Below are positions 11,445 to 23,208 of a stretch of 64,000 bases of DNA, piece by piece. Numbering within the stretch: position 1 is the stretch's first letter; each line of letters begins with the position of its first letter. Made by a program: the position numbers and the translations under genes. The stretch comes from Saccharum officinarum (Eukaryota; Streptophyta; Magnoliopsida; Poales; Poaceae), in the NCBI GenBank assembly GCA_020631735.1, contig CM036221.1, forward strand, positions 9,343,381 to 9,407,380. Reading direction: 5' to 3'. Under the pieces are notes generated by a model. That model saw nothing but the letters and a program-made list of their open reading frames with translations. It had not been told where the DNA came from and did no database searches.

Positions 11445-13119
11445 GTTGTATATATATATATACTACGTATAATCCTTGCTGAACCAGACTTACAAAGTTA
11501 CAATACACGTACGTACGTATACGTGCGACATACTTCCCAGCTGCATGCATGAAAAATTTAAGGCACCAGTGGGTCCAGTGCATGCATGCATTACGTACGT
11601 ACTCGCTCGGAGTCTCCGCCACCGCCACCGAGATCCGGGGCTCTGTGCGTCCTGCGACGGAGGCGGACAGAGGCATGCGAGCGGGGCTGGCGTGGTCGAG
11701 CGCACGCAGATCCCCCATGTAGAAACGGGTGGTTTCTTCCCAACGCTAGTTTCATCGTTTCTACCTCCATCGGTTCAAGAGCCGACATTGTTTCTCCAAG
11801 AAGAAACGGTTCCCACTGATTTTTCTCTCTTTCCTCGTTAATTATGCTGCCATATTGGTATTTTACTTAGGTAGTATCTCATTTAATTTAGAGATTTACT
11901 TCTTCTCAGTTGTTTGATTTTTTGCTTACCTATCAGACATCTGCTTTTCTTCCTTGGTATAAGCAAGGACGAGCGCGAGATTGAAGAAGATGCAAGGAGC
12001 GACGCTAGCGTGAGGTCACTTGATACGAGACGATAGACGCTTTAATTTAATAGAGACAAAAACCATCATCAATTTCTCATTGGGAGTGCCCTAACTATGG
12101 CTAGGTGGTGATAGCTAGCACACCTCAAGTATTAATACCCGATAAGGCATTGCACTGGCTACTTTGCATCAAGAAAGCAAAGCAATAATCAAAGGCGTTA
12201 CATAGCAAGAGGCCGGCAAACTCAAAATAAATCATGGGACCCGGGGTATCATCTGATTCTCTATACTTGTTGTCTTGTCAAGTTCCTAATCGCATTATCC
12301 TCGAATATAAAAATACACACATTATTTGCCAGTGTACAGGTTTTATAGCTAGCAAAGTTGTAATGGTAATACAAGTGCAAGGTCGGAGTAATCTGAAACG
12401 GTTTAAAAAAAAAGGTGCGAAGTACGAGTACTTCCATGCATGTGTGTCGCAGACTTGTTAAGTGAAAGCTGGGTTGAAACTAAGGTGAATGAATATGCAC
12501 CTGTGTGCACGTGGTGAATAAATTAACACAGCTGAAACCAGCCTTAACCTTCGGCGTCGGAGGACGTATTCGCCCAGCCACCACAAGAAATATCATAAAA
12601 TTATTAAGCTTTATTACTGTTTGCACGACCGAACACAACGTGCATCATCAACGCCTAATAATAAGCTTATATTAGTACATTTCAAAACACGTTTCTCTTC
12701 TAGTAATAAAGAAAGACAAGACTCAGGAGGGGTGCAAAGATAAGACTCACGCAAGAGGGGTGCGCATGGCCCCCACCTGGCAGCGGCCCAATGATTGACC
12801 GCGCGGCGCAGCTACAGTGCGTGCGTGCAGATGTGAATGTGATCCGGGGACTCTTGATTGTTAGTAGCTGCAAATTTAGACCCCAGTTCTAGATTGTTTT
12901 TTTCCCACTTTAGCTAGCTAAATACTAGCTGCTTTTACATTTTTTTCTGGAAACAAACTAGAAAACGGTGAACCAATTAATTATTTCTTGCTTCATTGGC
13001 CCGACTCCTTTGTAGATAATAACAAGGATCGGAGTGGAAACCGAAACCATTCGGAGATGAAGGGCTCCAATAGTGTGTAAAAAATGGAGGCCTCAAGTCC
13101 TATCTAGAGAGGTTATATA
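11445..13119. other. Intergenic, nothing recognised
   Basis: It contains repeated GTAC/GCATGC palindromic clusters near 11500-11600 and a GC-rich patch at 11590-11720 with overlapping open frames, but no translation resembles a known protein. Confidence 0.45.
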
Positions 13120-13270
13120 GGCCCTGTTGGGTTCCCACCTCCTAAAGTCCAGTGACTAAACTCAAAAAGGTGACTAAAACACTTTAGTTCTACTAGTCAC
13201 CTAAGAGGTGCTAAAAAGTACTAAAATATTTTAGTCCACTAAACTTTAGTAGGTGGGATCAAACATGCCC
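13120..13270. mobile_element. Tourist-like MITE (151 bp)
   Basis: The ends GGCCCTGTTGGGTTCCCAC and GTGGGATCAAACATGCCC form an imperfect terminal inverted repeat of the PIF/Harbinger-derived Tourist type. The 3-bp direct repeat ATA flanks both ends (13117-13119 and 13271-13273). The interior carries CTAAAG/CTTTAG motifs that fold back on each other. Confidence 0.8.
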
Positions 13271-16200
13271 ATAGATGTTATCCTATACGTACATTAAAGC
13301 AGTGGGTCTTAGGAATAAGAAACACAATGAATTCCTGAGCCATTCCAACCCAGCATATGCATGCAATTTGTTCTCTCGGATCGGAACTTTTAGCGAGCGA
13401 AAGCCTCGTGGATCCAAAGCCATTTTGCTAAAACCTAGCCTCAAATTAAATTAAGACCAGCCCTTAATAAATCAATAAAGTGATGCAAATAAAGAGAACC
13501 AGGTGTGAGATTGGTGTTACGTGTACGAGAAATGTGGGACCTATTCGACGAAGATCTTATACATTGGATATAGCTAGCATGTCTACCATAGTTTAAATCC
13601 TATATATACTGCAAGTACTGTTCTTCTTGTTTTATTTATAAAAGGAATTAGCACAGCTGTTTTTTAGTTAATAAAATATATATGTATGATGACTTAATCA
13701 ACTTTTAAGGTCTTTTCTAAAACGCAGGATTTTTTTCTTTTATTTTTGTGTTTTTCTATGAAAAATAAACTGATTTTGCATTATGAAACTTCTGTGTTTC
13801 AAAGACCAAGACCCTAAGATTATTGGTTGTTGTAGCGTGTGTTTCTTGCATGAAGAAAAACCTGTTACGTACTCTAGCTAGCTAGCATCATCAATATGAA
13901 TGGATTGCGTTGTTTGGTTGATCGAGTTGATTCTTTGCCATTGTCATGTAAATATGATTGATGTCCCATTGCAACGACCCGAGCTAGTAGGAGTATATAC
14001 TCACATGCGACCATTTAATTTAATTAAATAGTTAATAAAGACCATGGAAGAGAGAGGTGTTTCTCAATTTTATAATCCTCCGAGGATATCTCTGCAAAGA
14101 GAAGCATGCATATATGCTTCGGTGCATGTCCGCATGAGTACGTGTGGTCTGTGGCTGTGGGGTAACGGCAAAGCATTCACGCACGTGATGTATTAGTCCA
14201 TATTCAATTCGTGTTTGTCTTATAAATAAATACTGAGTCAATGCACCCAATTGTTTCACCTTGATGACGTACGGTTTCTTGGTCAACGTCTAGGCGCTGT
14301 TGTGACCCATGGATAATTGGATAAGGAGATCCATTTTTTTTTTGAGATAGAATTCCCTTTTCCGGGGACGATGTTGTATACATGGGACATTCCTCTTTTG
14401 GAAAACAAGATCAAGCTGAGGAATGAGATTGTATTGTATATTATTCTCTCTTCCCTGAAATACAAGATATAGGTTTCAAATTTGTACCAAATTATAAGGT
14501 TTCCTAGATTGTCCAACCTCATCCATGCATGTCGTTTGTCTTAAAACCCATCCATGAATGTATCTATACATGGCTTTAAAACACAATTTTGTCCAAAATG
14601 TCTCATGTAATTTATCAAAGAAATCAATGACGTGCATGCTTGCCACTTCAATTTATGACTTTACTAAAAAAATTAAGTAGAATAACAACCAAAAGTACTC
14701 CCTCCGTCCTAAAACAAACTATGAAGATGTCTAGCTAGAAGCCAGAAGTATTTTGAGAAGCAAATAAATTCATTACAAATAGGACCTAACCTAAGACAAT
14801 CAAGTCATTGGCCCATATTGAGTAGCTAATAAATGAAAACCTTCTTTACAATCAACAAAGTAGCTAGGCTTATTGTACACTAGCAAGGCTAATTAAACCG
14901 CAATCGCCTGAAAGATGAAATTTATACAGAAAGCTGCCCGGTTTATCTATAACAACAATTTAGTCCAATTTCGGATGCATGATGATGATATATACTCCTA
15001 GAAGGTAAGTAGCATGCATGCATGCATCCACGCACATTAATTTTGACCCATCCATCTTGATCTTGCAGTCAACAATCGTTGCATTTATTGTAACAGGGTT
15101 TGATTTATTATTTGCATTGGCCTAGCTTATTAGTCTGAATTAGACCTTGAGTAGCATAAATGTATGCAACGTCTTGGTTTGTAATATAAACTGCATTTTG
15201 ATAAGATTGTGTTTGATTGCTTATATTGTGTTGCAGGCAAATAGTCACCTTCATGTCCTATTATTAATTAGAGGTATCATGTTATAATAATAGAGGCGGT
15301 AAAGGTGAGGAGATTCTAGCTACTGTATTTTTAGATGCCCCACCGTTGCTTACTAGTGAGTATTTTATATGTTTGGGCACGAACGAGAGACTCGTTTTTT
15401 TTTTTGACAACAGAACGAGAGACTCGTTGGTGAGAAGAGCGGACACCCCGAGCTGGCGAACAAACAATTCAGAAAACTTGGAAGGTATAGTACTACTAGT
15501 AGTATATATAGCAACATGCCAGATTGGATACTGAGACATGTACGTACACCATCAAACTGCATGAACGGTATCTATCTTCCCCGGCCTTGAAGTCCTCGTA
15601 CGTATTGGAAGTGCCGTTCCTTGGAGTAGGACGGCGCAGCCCGCCGGCCGGCCGGTCCCTGTCGACGCCTCGTGCGATGCAGCTAGCTAGAGCTCGAGCC
15701 TAGCTCCTCGGCTCCTCCACCCACAGCACTACAGCAGCATGCCAGCCTAGCTCCCCGGGCGCCGTGAGCACTGCACCCCACTGACAGGCCGGCGACAGAA
15801 CCGTGTTCGCCGTCCTAGCTATGGATGCGACGAGCCTGTCGACCGAGGTGCGTGCAGTGCAAGGGATCGCGAGGCAGGCAGATCGAGCTCGCTCACAGAC
15901 GATTGCCACTTTGCCAGCAGGTGTCGTCGTCTGCGCCGCAGTCAGCTAGTAGCTAGCTTTTTCAGAAATGGCGCTCCAGCACTCTAGCGGCCGCCTGCAC
16001 CTGCACTGGGCGCGGTCACCGCATGCATGGCCACCCACGGCGCAAGCCGCCAACCCGCGCAGTCACCACTGCATGCAGTCTGCAGAGCTGCACCTGCGCG
16101 GTGCCGCGCCATGGATCGGACCGTAGCTAGCAGCAGCCAGCCAGCAGGTGAAGTGAACAGACCGCGACGCCGTGGCTGCAGGTCTCGGCTTTGACCAGGC

Positions 16201-17018
16201 CATGCAATGCGGGTCGCAGCCGGTCAATGGAGTGTATTGGGAGACCCTCGTCAAATCAAAAATTAAAAAGAAAAAATTGGAGCGTGAGATGAAGGTTGAC
16301 AGATCGATCCGACGGCTGCCCGTCGCAGTCCCATCGTCCCGTGAGACGACATGCATGGACACTCTCACTTCACTCCACTTTTCCCTCGAAAAAAAAAGAG
16401 TTGTTGGAGTCGCACCGGGTTGATCGCCGTCTCCATCGCTGTCGGTCGGCAGGGCCACCAGCAGCAGCGATGCCGCTTTTTCAGCACTGCTCCTCCATCC
16501 CACTCCCACCTGCCGCGCGCCTCCCGATTTGTCTGTTTCATTGATGCTGATGGATGATTGAGTTGATTGCTACTACTTGTCCGGCTTTCCTCCGACCGAC
16601 CGTCGTGTGCCGGGCCATTAGAATAGTAGGTTTCCGTGTCGGAATCGATCAGCGGTACAGTAGGATATACTAGCACTACTTAAACTGCAGCAATTTTTGC
16701 ATTCCAGTATTCCGCTTTGATTATTGCAGAATTTACCGGTACCCAGTAGCAAATAGTAATAGTAGTTACTCCTTCCTTGTTTGGACCGAAAACTGTAGAA
16801 AAATACCTGTCTTTGACATGCCAATGAAATCCTGCGCAATGGTGATCTTTAAGAGTAAAGAAAAATACTTAGCAAAAAAAAAAACTAGCCATTTTTCACG
16901 CTTATAATTGCCACATTTGACTTAGAGAGAATTATTTGCTTGATGCTCAGAAAAGTTCTTGATCCCTTTTTATTTTGAACTTACATATTTGGTGTGAGAG
17001 CCATCTTTAGTTACTTAT
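13271..17018. other. Intergenic, possible upstream region of the RIP-like gene
   Basis: No gene is recognised. A lone Stowaway terminus (CTCCCTCCGTCC) lies at about 14698 with no clear partner. The segment 15560-16560 is GC-richer, with many CTAGCTAG and TGCATGCA palindromes and short open frames on both strands that match nothing I know. Whether any of it serves as promoter for the ORF at 17019 cannot be told from sequence. Confidence 0.4.
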
Positions 17019-17834
17019 ATGGTGAAACAACAATCTTGCAATATTTGGTCAGGCAATCTGAATTTGTATGTATCATATCAGGCTCCCAGGTTTACTTTTC
17101 GCCTGCACAACAACTCGACCAAGATGGCAAGATCGTTGAAGAAGCTCCTGAAAGAGATCATGGACCTTCTCGCAGCCCGTGCCCCTGTTTTTGCTGTCAG
17201 TCATGAAAACATTGGCTACCAGAGGCAGCTCACCGCCGAGGAAGGGTTCTTCACTGTCCTCGTGAAGCCGCCTGGGGACTGGGATCCAGTGGCTCCTCTG
17301 CTGTTGGCATTCAACCTCAGAGATCTCTACCTGGTGGGCTACCAGGACAATGCTGATGGCGGTAGGTGGAAGGTGTATGATGATGCGTACCTGATCGGCA
17401 GTGGAGCTGATGATCCAGCCAATGCCAACTTGTGGGAGTACCTGAACTACGAAGGTGGCTACATTCAGGAGATGTATGGTGTGCAGATTGGACTGGAGAA
17501 CATGTACTTTGCACTCCACACACTTAACAACCCAGCACTTGGTGACATGGAGAAGCGGTTGGCCCTGGGCGTGTACATCATGGTTATACCTGAAGCCTGC
17601 CGCTTCCCGACCTGGAAACGCTACCTGGTGGGACTTCTCCGTCGCTTTGAGACAGTCGTTCTTATCGATGAGCACAACCGTTTCGATGCATACTTCCCTG
17701 ACTGGTCTTCCATCTGCAAACGCGTGCGTCGAGGACCAGCAAGATTTGTCCCAGGAGATGGATTTGACACTTACCATGAGCTGATTGAGGTCGTGCTCGT
17801 CCTGCTGAGCCGGCCACCTGCCAACGAGCTGTGA
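17019..17834 (+). CDS. Ribosome-inactivating-protein-like protein (RIP domain)
   Basis: The 271-codon ORF looks like a type-1 ribosome-inactivating protein, a plant rRNA N-glycosidase family that removes one adenine from the sarcin-ricin loop of large-subunit rRNA. The residues usually needed for activity appear present: Tyr104 in DLYLVGYQ, Tyr148 in EGGYIQEM, Glu192 and Arg195 in IPEACRF, and Trp229 in FPDWSSI. There is one domain only, with no lectin chain. No signal peptide or internal processing segment is evident, so a cytosolic protein is inferred. The start is uncertain. The domain probably begins near Phe25, an ATG at 17124 would cut into it, and a splice-acceptor-like ATATCAG just upstream at about 17083 means that a 5' exon could exist. 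No stop or frameshift is seen. Grass genomes carry many such genes, often stress- or endosperm-expressed. Confidence 0.8.
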   Translation: MVKQQSCNIWSGNLNLYVSYQAPRFTFRLHNNSTKMARSLKKLLKEIMDLLAARAPVFAVSHENIGYQRQLTAEEGFFTVLVKPPGDWDPVAPLLLAFNLRDLYLVGYQDNADGGRWKVYDDAYLIGSGADDPANANLWEYLNYEGGYIQEMYGVQIGLENMYFALHTLNNPALGDMEKRLALGVYIMVIPEACRFPTWKRYLVGLLRRFETVVLIDEHNRFDAYFPDWSSICKRVRRGPARFVPGDGFDTYHELIEVVLVLLSRPPANEL

Positions 17835-18040
17835 GGTCGTCATCCATTTGAGCTGCCCGGCTACCATGTTCTTTAATGCTTATTACGCTACATGTAATCT
17901 CTTTGTCGTGCTCTAGATCCAACGCCCTAAACTGTTATGGATTTCTTGTTGGAGTCATCATATGAAATGATACTATTTAAGTCTTGAATCGTGTATTGTT
18001 GCAAAAATTCTTGTTTGTGCAATGTGTATAGTCTTGCTAA
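17835..18040 (+). other. Probable 3' UTR and flank of the RIP-like gene
   Basis: The stop TGA is followed by ~200 bases without coding potential, up to the next transposon. No single strong polyadenylation signal stands out. Confidence 0.4.
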
Positions 18041-19294
18041 GAGCAACTCTAGCAGACTACCTAAACACTATACCTATCCTCAATTTGGGAATATTGAAGG
18101 CCAAAAAATACAATCCAGCAGACTATCTATATGGCTACCCAAATTTATTGGCCCAACAAATTTTCTCACCCACTACCTATTCCTGTTGTACCAACAAACT
18201 AGACAACCTAAATTCTCTCTCTCTCTCTCTCTTGTGCACGCGCTCGCACGCACGCACATGCCCCGCCTGCACTGCTCGTCGACGCTGCCCTGCTCCACGG
18301 CGTGGCCCTCTGACCTCATCGGTGTCGCCCCGTGCCCTTCCTCCGCTTGGGTCGTACCCTCCTCGAGCCGAATCTAGAGGGCCGCCTCCTCGGTCATCCT
18401 CACAAAGAAGAAGGATGCGCAGGTTGTCTTCTTCCAATGCCGCGAAGCCTCCCCGCTAAAGTTGAAAACGGACGGAAAAAATTCCGCTCCGACCCGTTCT
18501 GTTTTCTATTTTTCTTCGTCTGCTTACCTATTTGTGGGATCCTGTTTCCGTATGTACGGAAATGGAAGAGGGGTTTTTCCGTCCGTTTCCGCTGAATCCT
18601 TTTTCATCCGAAATTGACCCATATTTATTCCCTTTTTAATCCCGTTTTCAATCTATGTGAGATATGTGTAGAAATTGATATGTTCATAAACCTATTAATC
18701 ATCAATTATGCATGTTAACACATGGCATGCTAGTGAATACTGGACCAATAACTTCGTACGTGTATATTAATTTATGGCTTTGCTCATGTATATTCACGAA
18801 TATTTAATCATATTATTTTAACTTAATTTTTCGGCTCTCCACCCGTATTTGTCTGTTTTCGTGTTTTCGTATATCCTCATCTGTTTTTAATTTCGTTTTT
18901 TCCTAGAACCCGAATCCCGTTTCCGCTAAAAATATAGAAACGGAAACGGGAGAGGTGTTTTTCATTCCGTTTTCATCGCTACTCCCCGCCACTGCCCCCT
19001 CTGGCATGCATGAGTCCCTCCGACTCGAACGGTAGCCCCGCTTCCCAACTGGGAACCCTCCTCCCCACCGGTAGCCGGTTGCCCTCCTCCCCATCGCAAC
19101 TCTCTGCTTCGGCCACCGACATGGCTGATTTGGCTCGGTGGACTGCCACCAAAGTGACTCTCTGCTCCGGTGAGAAGAACATGTGAGCCACATGTCATTC
19201 TCTACTAGGATTAGTTTGAATAGCCAGTTTTTGGTAGTACCGCTGGAGTTGGTAAATAGGTAGTATGTTTTAGGTAGTACTACTGGAGATGCCC
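18041..19294. mobile_element. Harbinger-like non-autonomous element, TAA target duplication
   Basis: The left end GAGCAACTCTAGCAGACTAC and the inverted right end GGGCATCTCCAGTAGTAC form an imperfect terminal repeat. TAA flanks both sides (18038-18040 and 19295-19297), the target size of PIF/Harbinger elements. No transposase is visible. About 525 bp of its length is a later hAT insertion (18457-18981). Confidence 0.65.
18457..18981. mobile_element. Ac/Ds-like hAT element with 8-bp target duplication
   Basis: It starts TAAAGTTGAAAACGG and ends CCGTTTTCATCGCTA, degenerate versions of the Ac/Ds terminus (TAGGGATGAAA type) known from maize. The flanks carry a perfect 8-bp direct repeat, CTCCCCGC (18449-18456 and 18982-18989), diagnostic of hAT insertion. 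The subterminal regions repeat CGGAAA/TTTCCG-type motifs. At 525 bp it has no coding capacity and would depend on a transposase supplied elsewhere. Confidence 0.85.
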
Positions 19295-19297
19295 TAA

Positions 19298-21462
19298 TAT
19301 GCTCAAACAACTCTATATTAAGTGGTAAACAACTTTTGTACATGTTCCAACTACATTTTGTTAAAATGAAAAAAAATTGGCCAAAAATAGTAAGTTTCTT
19401 TTATTGATCGATTGCAGGTTTGATAGTTAATTAAACAAAGTTTTATTTAAACTCTTCAATTTTTTTCCTAATATAAAACTGTAGTGCAAGCCATGATTTT
19501 CAACTTAGCATAAAAGTTTGGACTTGATTTTGACTACAAATAATTTATTTTGAAGTTACAACATTGAATAATCTGAAAGTCCTTCAAGACTTGGGTCATT
19601 TTGTCTCGATTTTGGCTGACAACCCAATGGGGCGAGCCGCCACCGATCCGTTTCCGCGACCGAAGGTGTGCGTCGGGAACGACGACGCCGCCAACACAGC
19701 AGCTGAGGCGCCATTGCTCTTCTTGATTGCGGCAACTAGCTTGCTCTTCCTAGCAGAGGCGCTCAACATCGTGGCCGCCAAAGGTTGGGGTGCCCAACAA
19801 GGAAGAAGAATTGGAGCTGCGTCGCTGCTTCACCGGGGATAGGGAGACGAATTTGACGGGACTGCTGACTACCGTGCGCGCCCGATCAATCTGTGCACAC
19901 CGATGAGGTGGGGAGATGCCCCGTACAATGCTGTCGGGTCGTCTTCTCTCTGCATCAGACAGGCACCATGGCAGTGGACGGTACAGCACCATGCCGGCAA
20001 CTATTTTTCCTTCATGGTTCTTAAATCTGATTGGCAGTATTGGACTAAATCATACTATAATGGGTCCAAATATAAGATTATGCTTAAGTAAGCATTTGTA
20101 TGAAGTTTGAAAAAGCCGTAGCCACTAAACCGAGCATTCAAATTAAAATTTGATTATACCATCATTTTTCTTGCAATAAATCATTCAAAACAAGACCTCA
20201 CACATATATATCTAAATTTTTTTTGTTAAGGAATATTTATCTTATGAAGATAGAACATTTTCTTTTATTGAGTAGATGCCATGTTCTAGGTTTAGAAAAT
20301 AATGCTCTGCCTTCAGAAGAAAAATGTTTTCGGTTCATGAGAACAATATTCTAGATCTAAGAAAACAAGTTATAGGTTCATATGATTTCTATTATAATAT
20401 TTGTGAAAATAGTACATCATATGGGTACTAAATGAATATCCAAAAACATACCATAAAACACTTATGAGCACTATATTAATAGTCAAAAGATAACCATAGA
20501 ACATCCCATTTGTATTAAGTGAACATCATAAGATATATCACAGGACATTGGATGTATATTTTGAGAAAATCACGTGTATATCAAAGAAAATGGGAAATTA
20601 AAATAACAAAAACGCCCAAAGAAAAGAGAAGGAAAAATCAAATAAAATATACTACACAAACATCTCACGAGTACTATATGAATACTCAAAAATAATTAAA
20701 GAACATTATATATATTAAGCGAACATCATGTATATCTAATAAAATATAGGAAATAAAAAAGTAAAACATGGACATGGAAAAATAAATTAATTAATTAGAG
20801 TACAACAAAAAGAATAGGGATTAAGAAAATAAATAGCAAATACTACAATATATATAGAAAATATAAAACAAATAAATAACTGAAAACAAATTTATAATAG
20901 ATAGATAAAAGACAAAGGAAATCAAAATAATAAAATAAAAACGCTATGTCATAAGGAAGGTAAATAGAAACACAACTACTGTGTGAATAAATAAACGAGA
21001 GAAAAGGGAAAAATAAAAAAGAAATGAAAAATAAAAATGAAAAAAGAAACATTATATAAGAAAGAAAGACAAGAAAAACTAACGTAAACAGCCTACCCGG
21101 AGTTAAGGGAAAAAGAAATATAATAAAAAAAATGAAGCTAACGGTTACGTAGCAGCCTACCGTGGGAGAGACACTAATGTGGGTGTTGCTGGGCTGTATG
21201 GGCCGTCGCTGGGCCGTTCCTGCGTTTGATCGCCAGTGAAAAAAAAACAGTCGCTGCAGGAATCACCGTTTCGTTTTGCTCAAAAAAAAAAGGAAAGAAA
21301 GAATCACCGGCACGTTTCTCCGGTCGGAGCGATCGGACCGAACCAAAAGATTCTCGTCCTTTGATTGGTGCTCAAGAGTATGAGTTTGTTTCGGGCAAAT
21401 AGATGAATATTGCTTTTAGAGAAACCTAATGCTAAATTCTGTAATGTCTACTCTATCTTCAG
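19298..21462. other. Intergenic, nothing recognised; AT-rich 20.1-21.1 kb
   Basis: A 92-codon open frame at 19564-19842 has a hydrophobic stretch (LLFLIAATSLLFLAEAL) but matches no family I know and lacks supporting context. From 20150 to 21100 the sequence is very A-rich on the + strand and of low complexity. 21100-21360 is mixed and unassigned. Confidence 0.4.
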
Positions 21463-21590
21463 CTTTGAAGATGAACTTCAAACAACACATTTACCTGAGA
21501 TGGTTTTTGGAGAGAGTTCAAATTGCATTTTAGTGCGCTTGATGCACTCAAGGCATGGAAGAAAGAGGCACTGCCATCTGTTGAGGTTCC

Positions 21591-22331
21591 AAAAAAAAAA
21601 ACTTGGTCTGTAGCGGGCAAACAGCCCCTACAGCTTTGTGCTTAAGATAGAAGATCTCTTACGTAGACCGAGAAAATTCCTGAACTCCTACCCCGCCCTC
21701 ACACAGAGGCCCATTACCCTGTGAGTGGGCCGGTCAATTTTATCTGTGCTTTGAAAAACGCGGGACATGTGAGGGGATTTTTTTTTTTGGCACAAACTGC
21801 GTTTTAACCGCAGCAATGCCGTGCGGCAGGGCAAACAGCCCCTAAAGCTTTGTGCTTAAGATAGAAGATCTCTTACGCAGATCGAGAAAATCCCTGAACT
21901 CTTACCCCGCCCTCACACAGAGGCCCATTACCCTGTGAGTGGGCCGGTCAATTTTATCTGTGCTTTGAAAAACGCGGGACATGTGAGGGGATTTTTTTTT
22001 TTTGGCACAAACTGCGTTTTAACCGCAGCAATGCCGTGCGGCAGGGCAAACAGCCCCTAAAGCTTTGTGCTTAAGATAGAAGATCTCTTACGCAGATCGA
22101 GAAAATCCCTGAACTCCTACCCCGCCCTCACACAGAGGCCCATTACCCTGTGAGTGGGCCGGTCAATTTTATCTGTGCTTTGAAAAACGCGGGACATGTG
22201 AGGGGATTTTTTTTTTTTTTGGCACAAACTGCGTTTTAACCGCAGCAATGCCGTGCGGCAGGCGGGAGTCGAACTCCCGACCTTCAGCATCTCACGATGG
22301 AGACGCTGCCAACCGAGCTGAAGCTCGTCCG
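21591..22331 (-). mobile_element. tRNA-derived SINE with poly-T tail, body triplicated
   Basis: It is flanked by a 16-bp target duplication, CATCTGTTGAGGTTCC (21575-21590 and 22332-22347), within a TIP41-like exon. On the minus strand it begins near 22331 with a tRNA-like head: A-box CAGCTCGGTTGGCAG and B-box GGGAGTTCGACTCCC. Then follows a ~215-bp body present three times, and it ends in T10 (A10 at 21591-21600 on +). Poly-T ends are typical of the grass p-SINE group. With one body unit it would be about 310 bp, a normal SINE size. Confidence 0.85.
21615..22260. repeat. Three tandem ~215-bp units within the SINE body
   Basis: Units start at GGGCAAACAGCCCC: 21615-21828 (214 bp), 21829-22043 (215 bp) and 22044-22260 (217 bp). 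The length differences come mainly from a T tract of 11, 12 and 14 bases after GAGGGGA. Units 2 and 3 are nearly identical. Unit 1 differs at a few bases. Confidence 0.95.
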
Positions 22332-22964
22332 CATCTGTTGAGGTTCCTGCTGCAGTAAAATGGAAGTTCAGAAGGTAAAAACTGTACTTCCTTTTCTTAC
22401 TCAATTCATACTACTGAGCATTTGTAGTGAAAGATGTTGGTTGATCTTGGCATCACCCACCATGTTTCAAAGCAGTCCACTTTGTCTTAAAATTTCGAAG
22501 CTTTGATCAGAAATACAGATTTTTGGATGGATATATTTAAATTGATTTTATTTTCTTCGTATCATGCATTGTTTCGAGAGAAGTACAATAGCACACACTT
22601 TGATGTGTTTATATTGGTCTTAGCTGGAAAAAATTTCAGATAATGGAAATATAACGTGTTACCTTGTGAGTTTGTTATTAAAAAAAAGCCTAATCACAGG
22701 TTCTTTTTTAACTTGTTTTCTTGCAGTAAGCCTTCTGACCAGGTTACGCTTGATTACGACTATACATTTATGACACCATACTGTGGGAGTGATGCTGTGG
22801 CTGTGGACTCAGGCACTGTATGGACATGATCTCAGCTAAATTAATTTAATCTTATTTCAAAGTTTTATATTTGTTCCCGTGTCCTTTCACTTTTTCACTG
22901 GTGTAGTCCACTGACAATTAGAGCCAGTTCATACAATTTTCTTTTCCAGACACAAACAAGTTTA

Positions 22965-23208
22965 GGGCGTGTTTAGATGTGAAAAATTTTGGGGAAAAGT
23001 TCCTGTAGCACTTTTCGTTGTTATTTGGCAAAATTTATCTAACCATGGACTAACTAGGCTCAAAAGATTCATCTCGACATTTACAGACAAACTGTGCAAT
23101 TAGTTATTTTTTTTATCTACATTTAATGCTCCATGCATACGTCCAAAGATTCGATGTGACAGTTACTATGCAAAAATTTTTGGCTCTTTTTGGTATCTAA
23201 ACAGGCCC
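22965..23208. mobile_element. Tourist-type MITE in a TIP41-like intron (244 bp)
   Basis: The ends GGGCGTGTTTAGAT and ATCTAAACAGGCCC form a 14-bp inverted repeat with one mismatch. The TTA target duplication (22962-22964 and 23209-23211) is the PIF/Harbinger hallmark. It lies ~14 bases before the third exon piece and may have disturbed its acceptor. Confidence 0.9.

Noticed and set aside
17073..17867. 264-codon ORF on the minus strand
   Set aside because: Shadow of the RIP-like gene; no recognisable domain.
20843..21052. 69-codon hydrophobic ORF on the minus strand
   Set aside because: Phe/Leu/Tyr run produced by A-rich low-complexity DNA.
22261..22331. Possible functional tRNA gene
   Set aside because: A- and B-boxes are present but the acceptor stem does not pair and it is joined to a SINE body with a target duplication; it is a SINE head.
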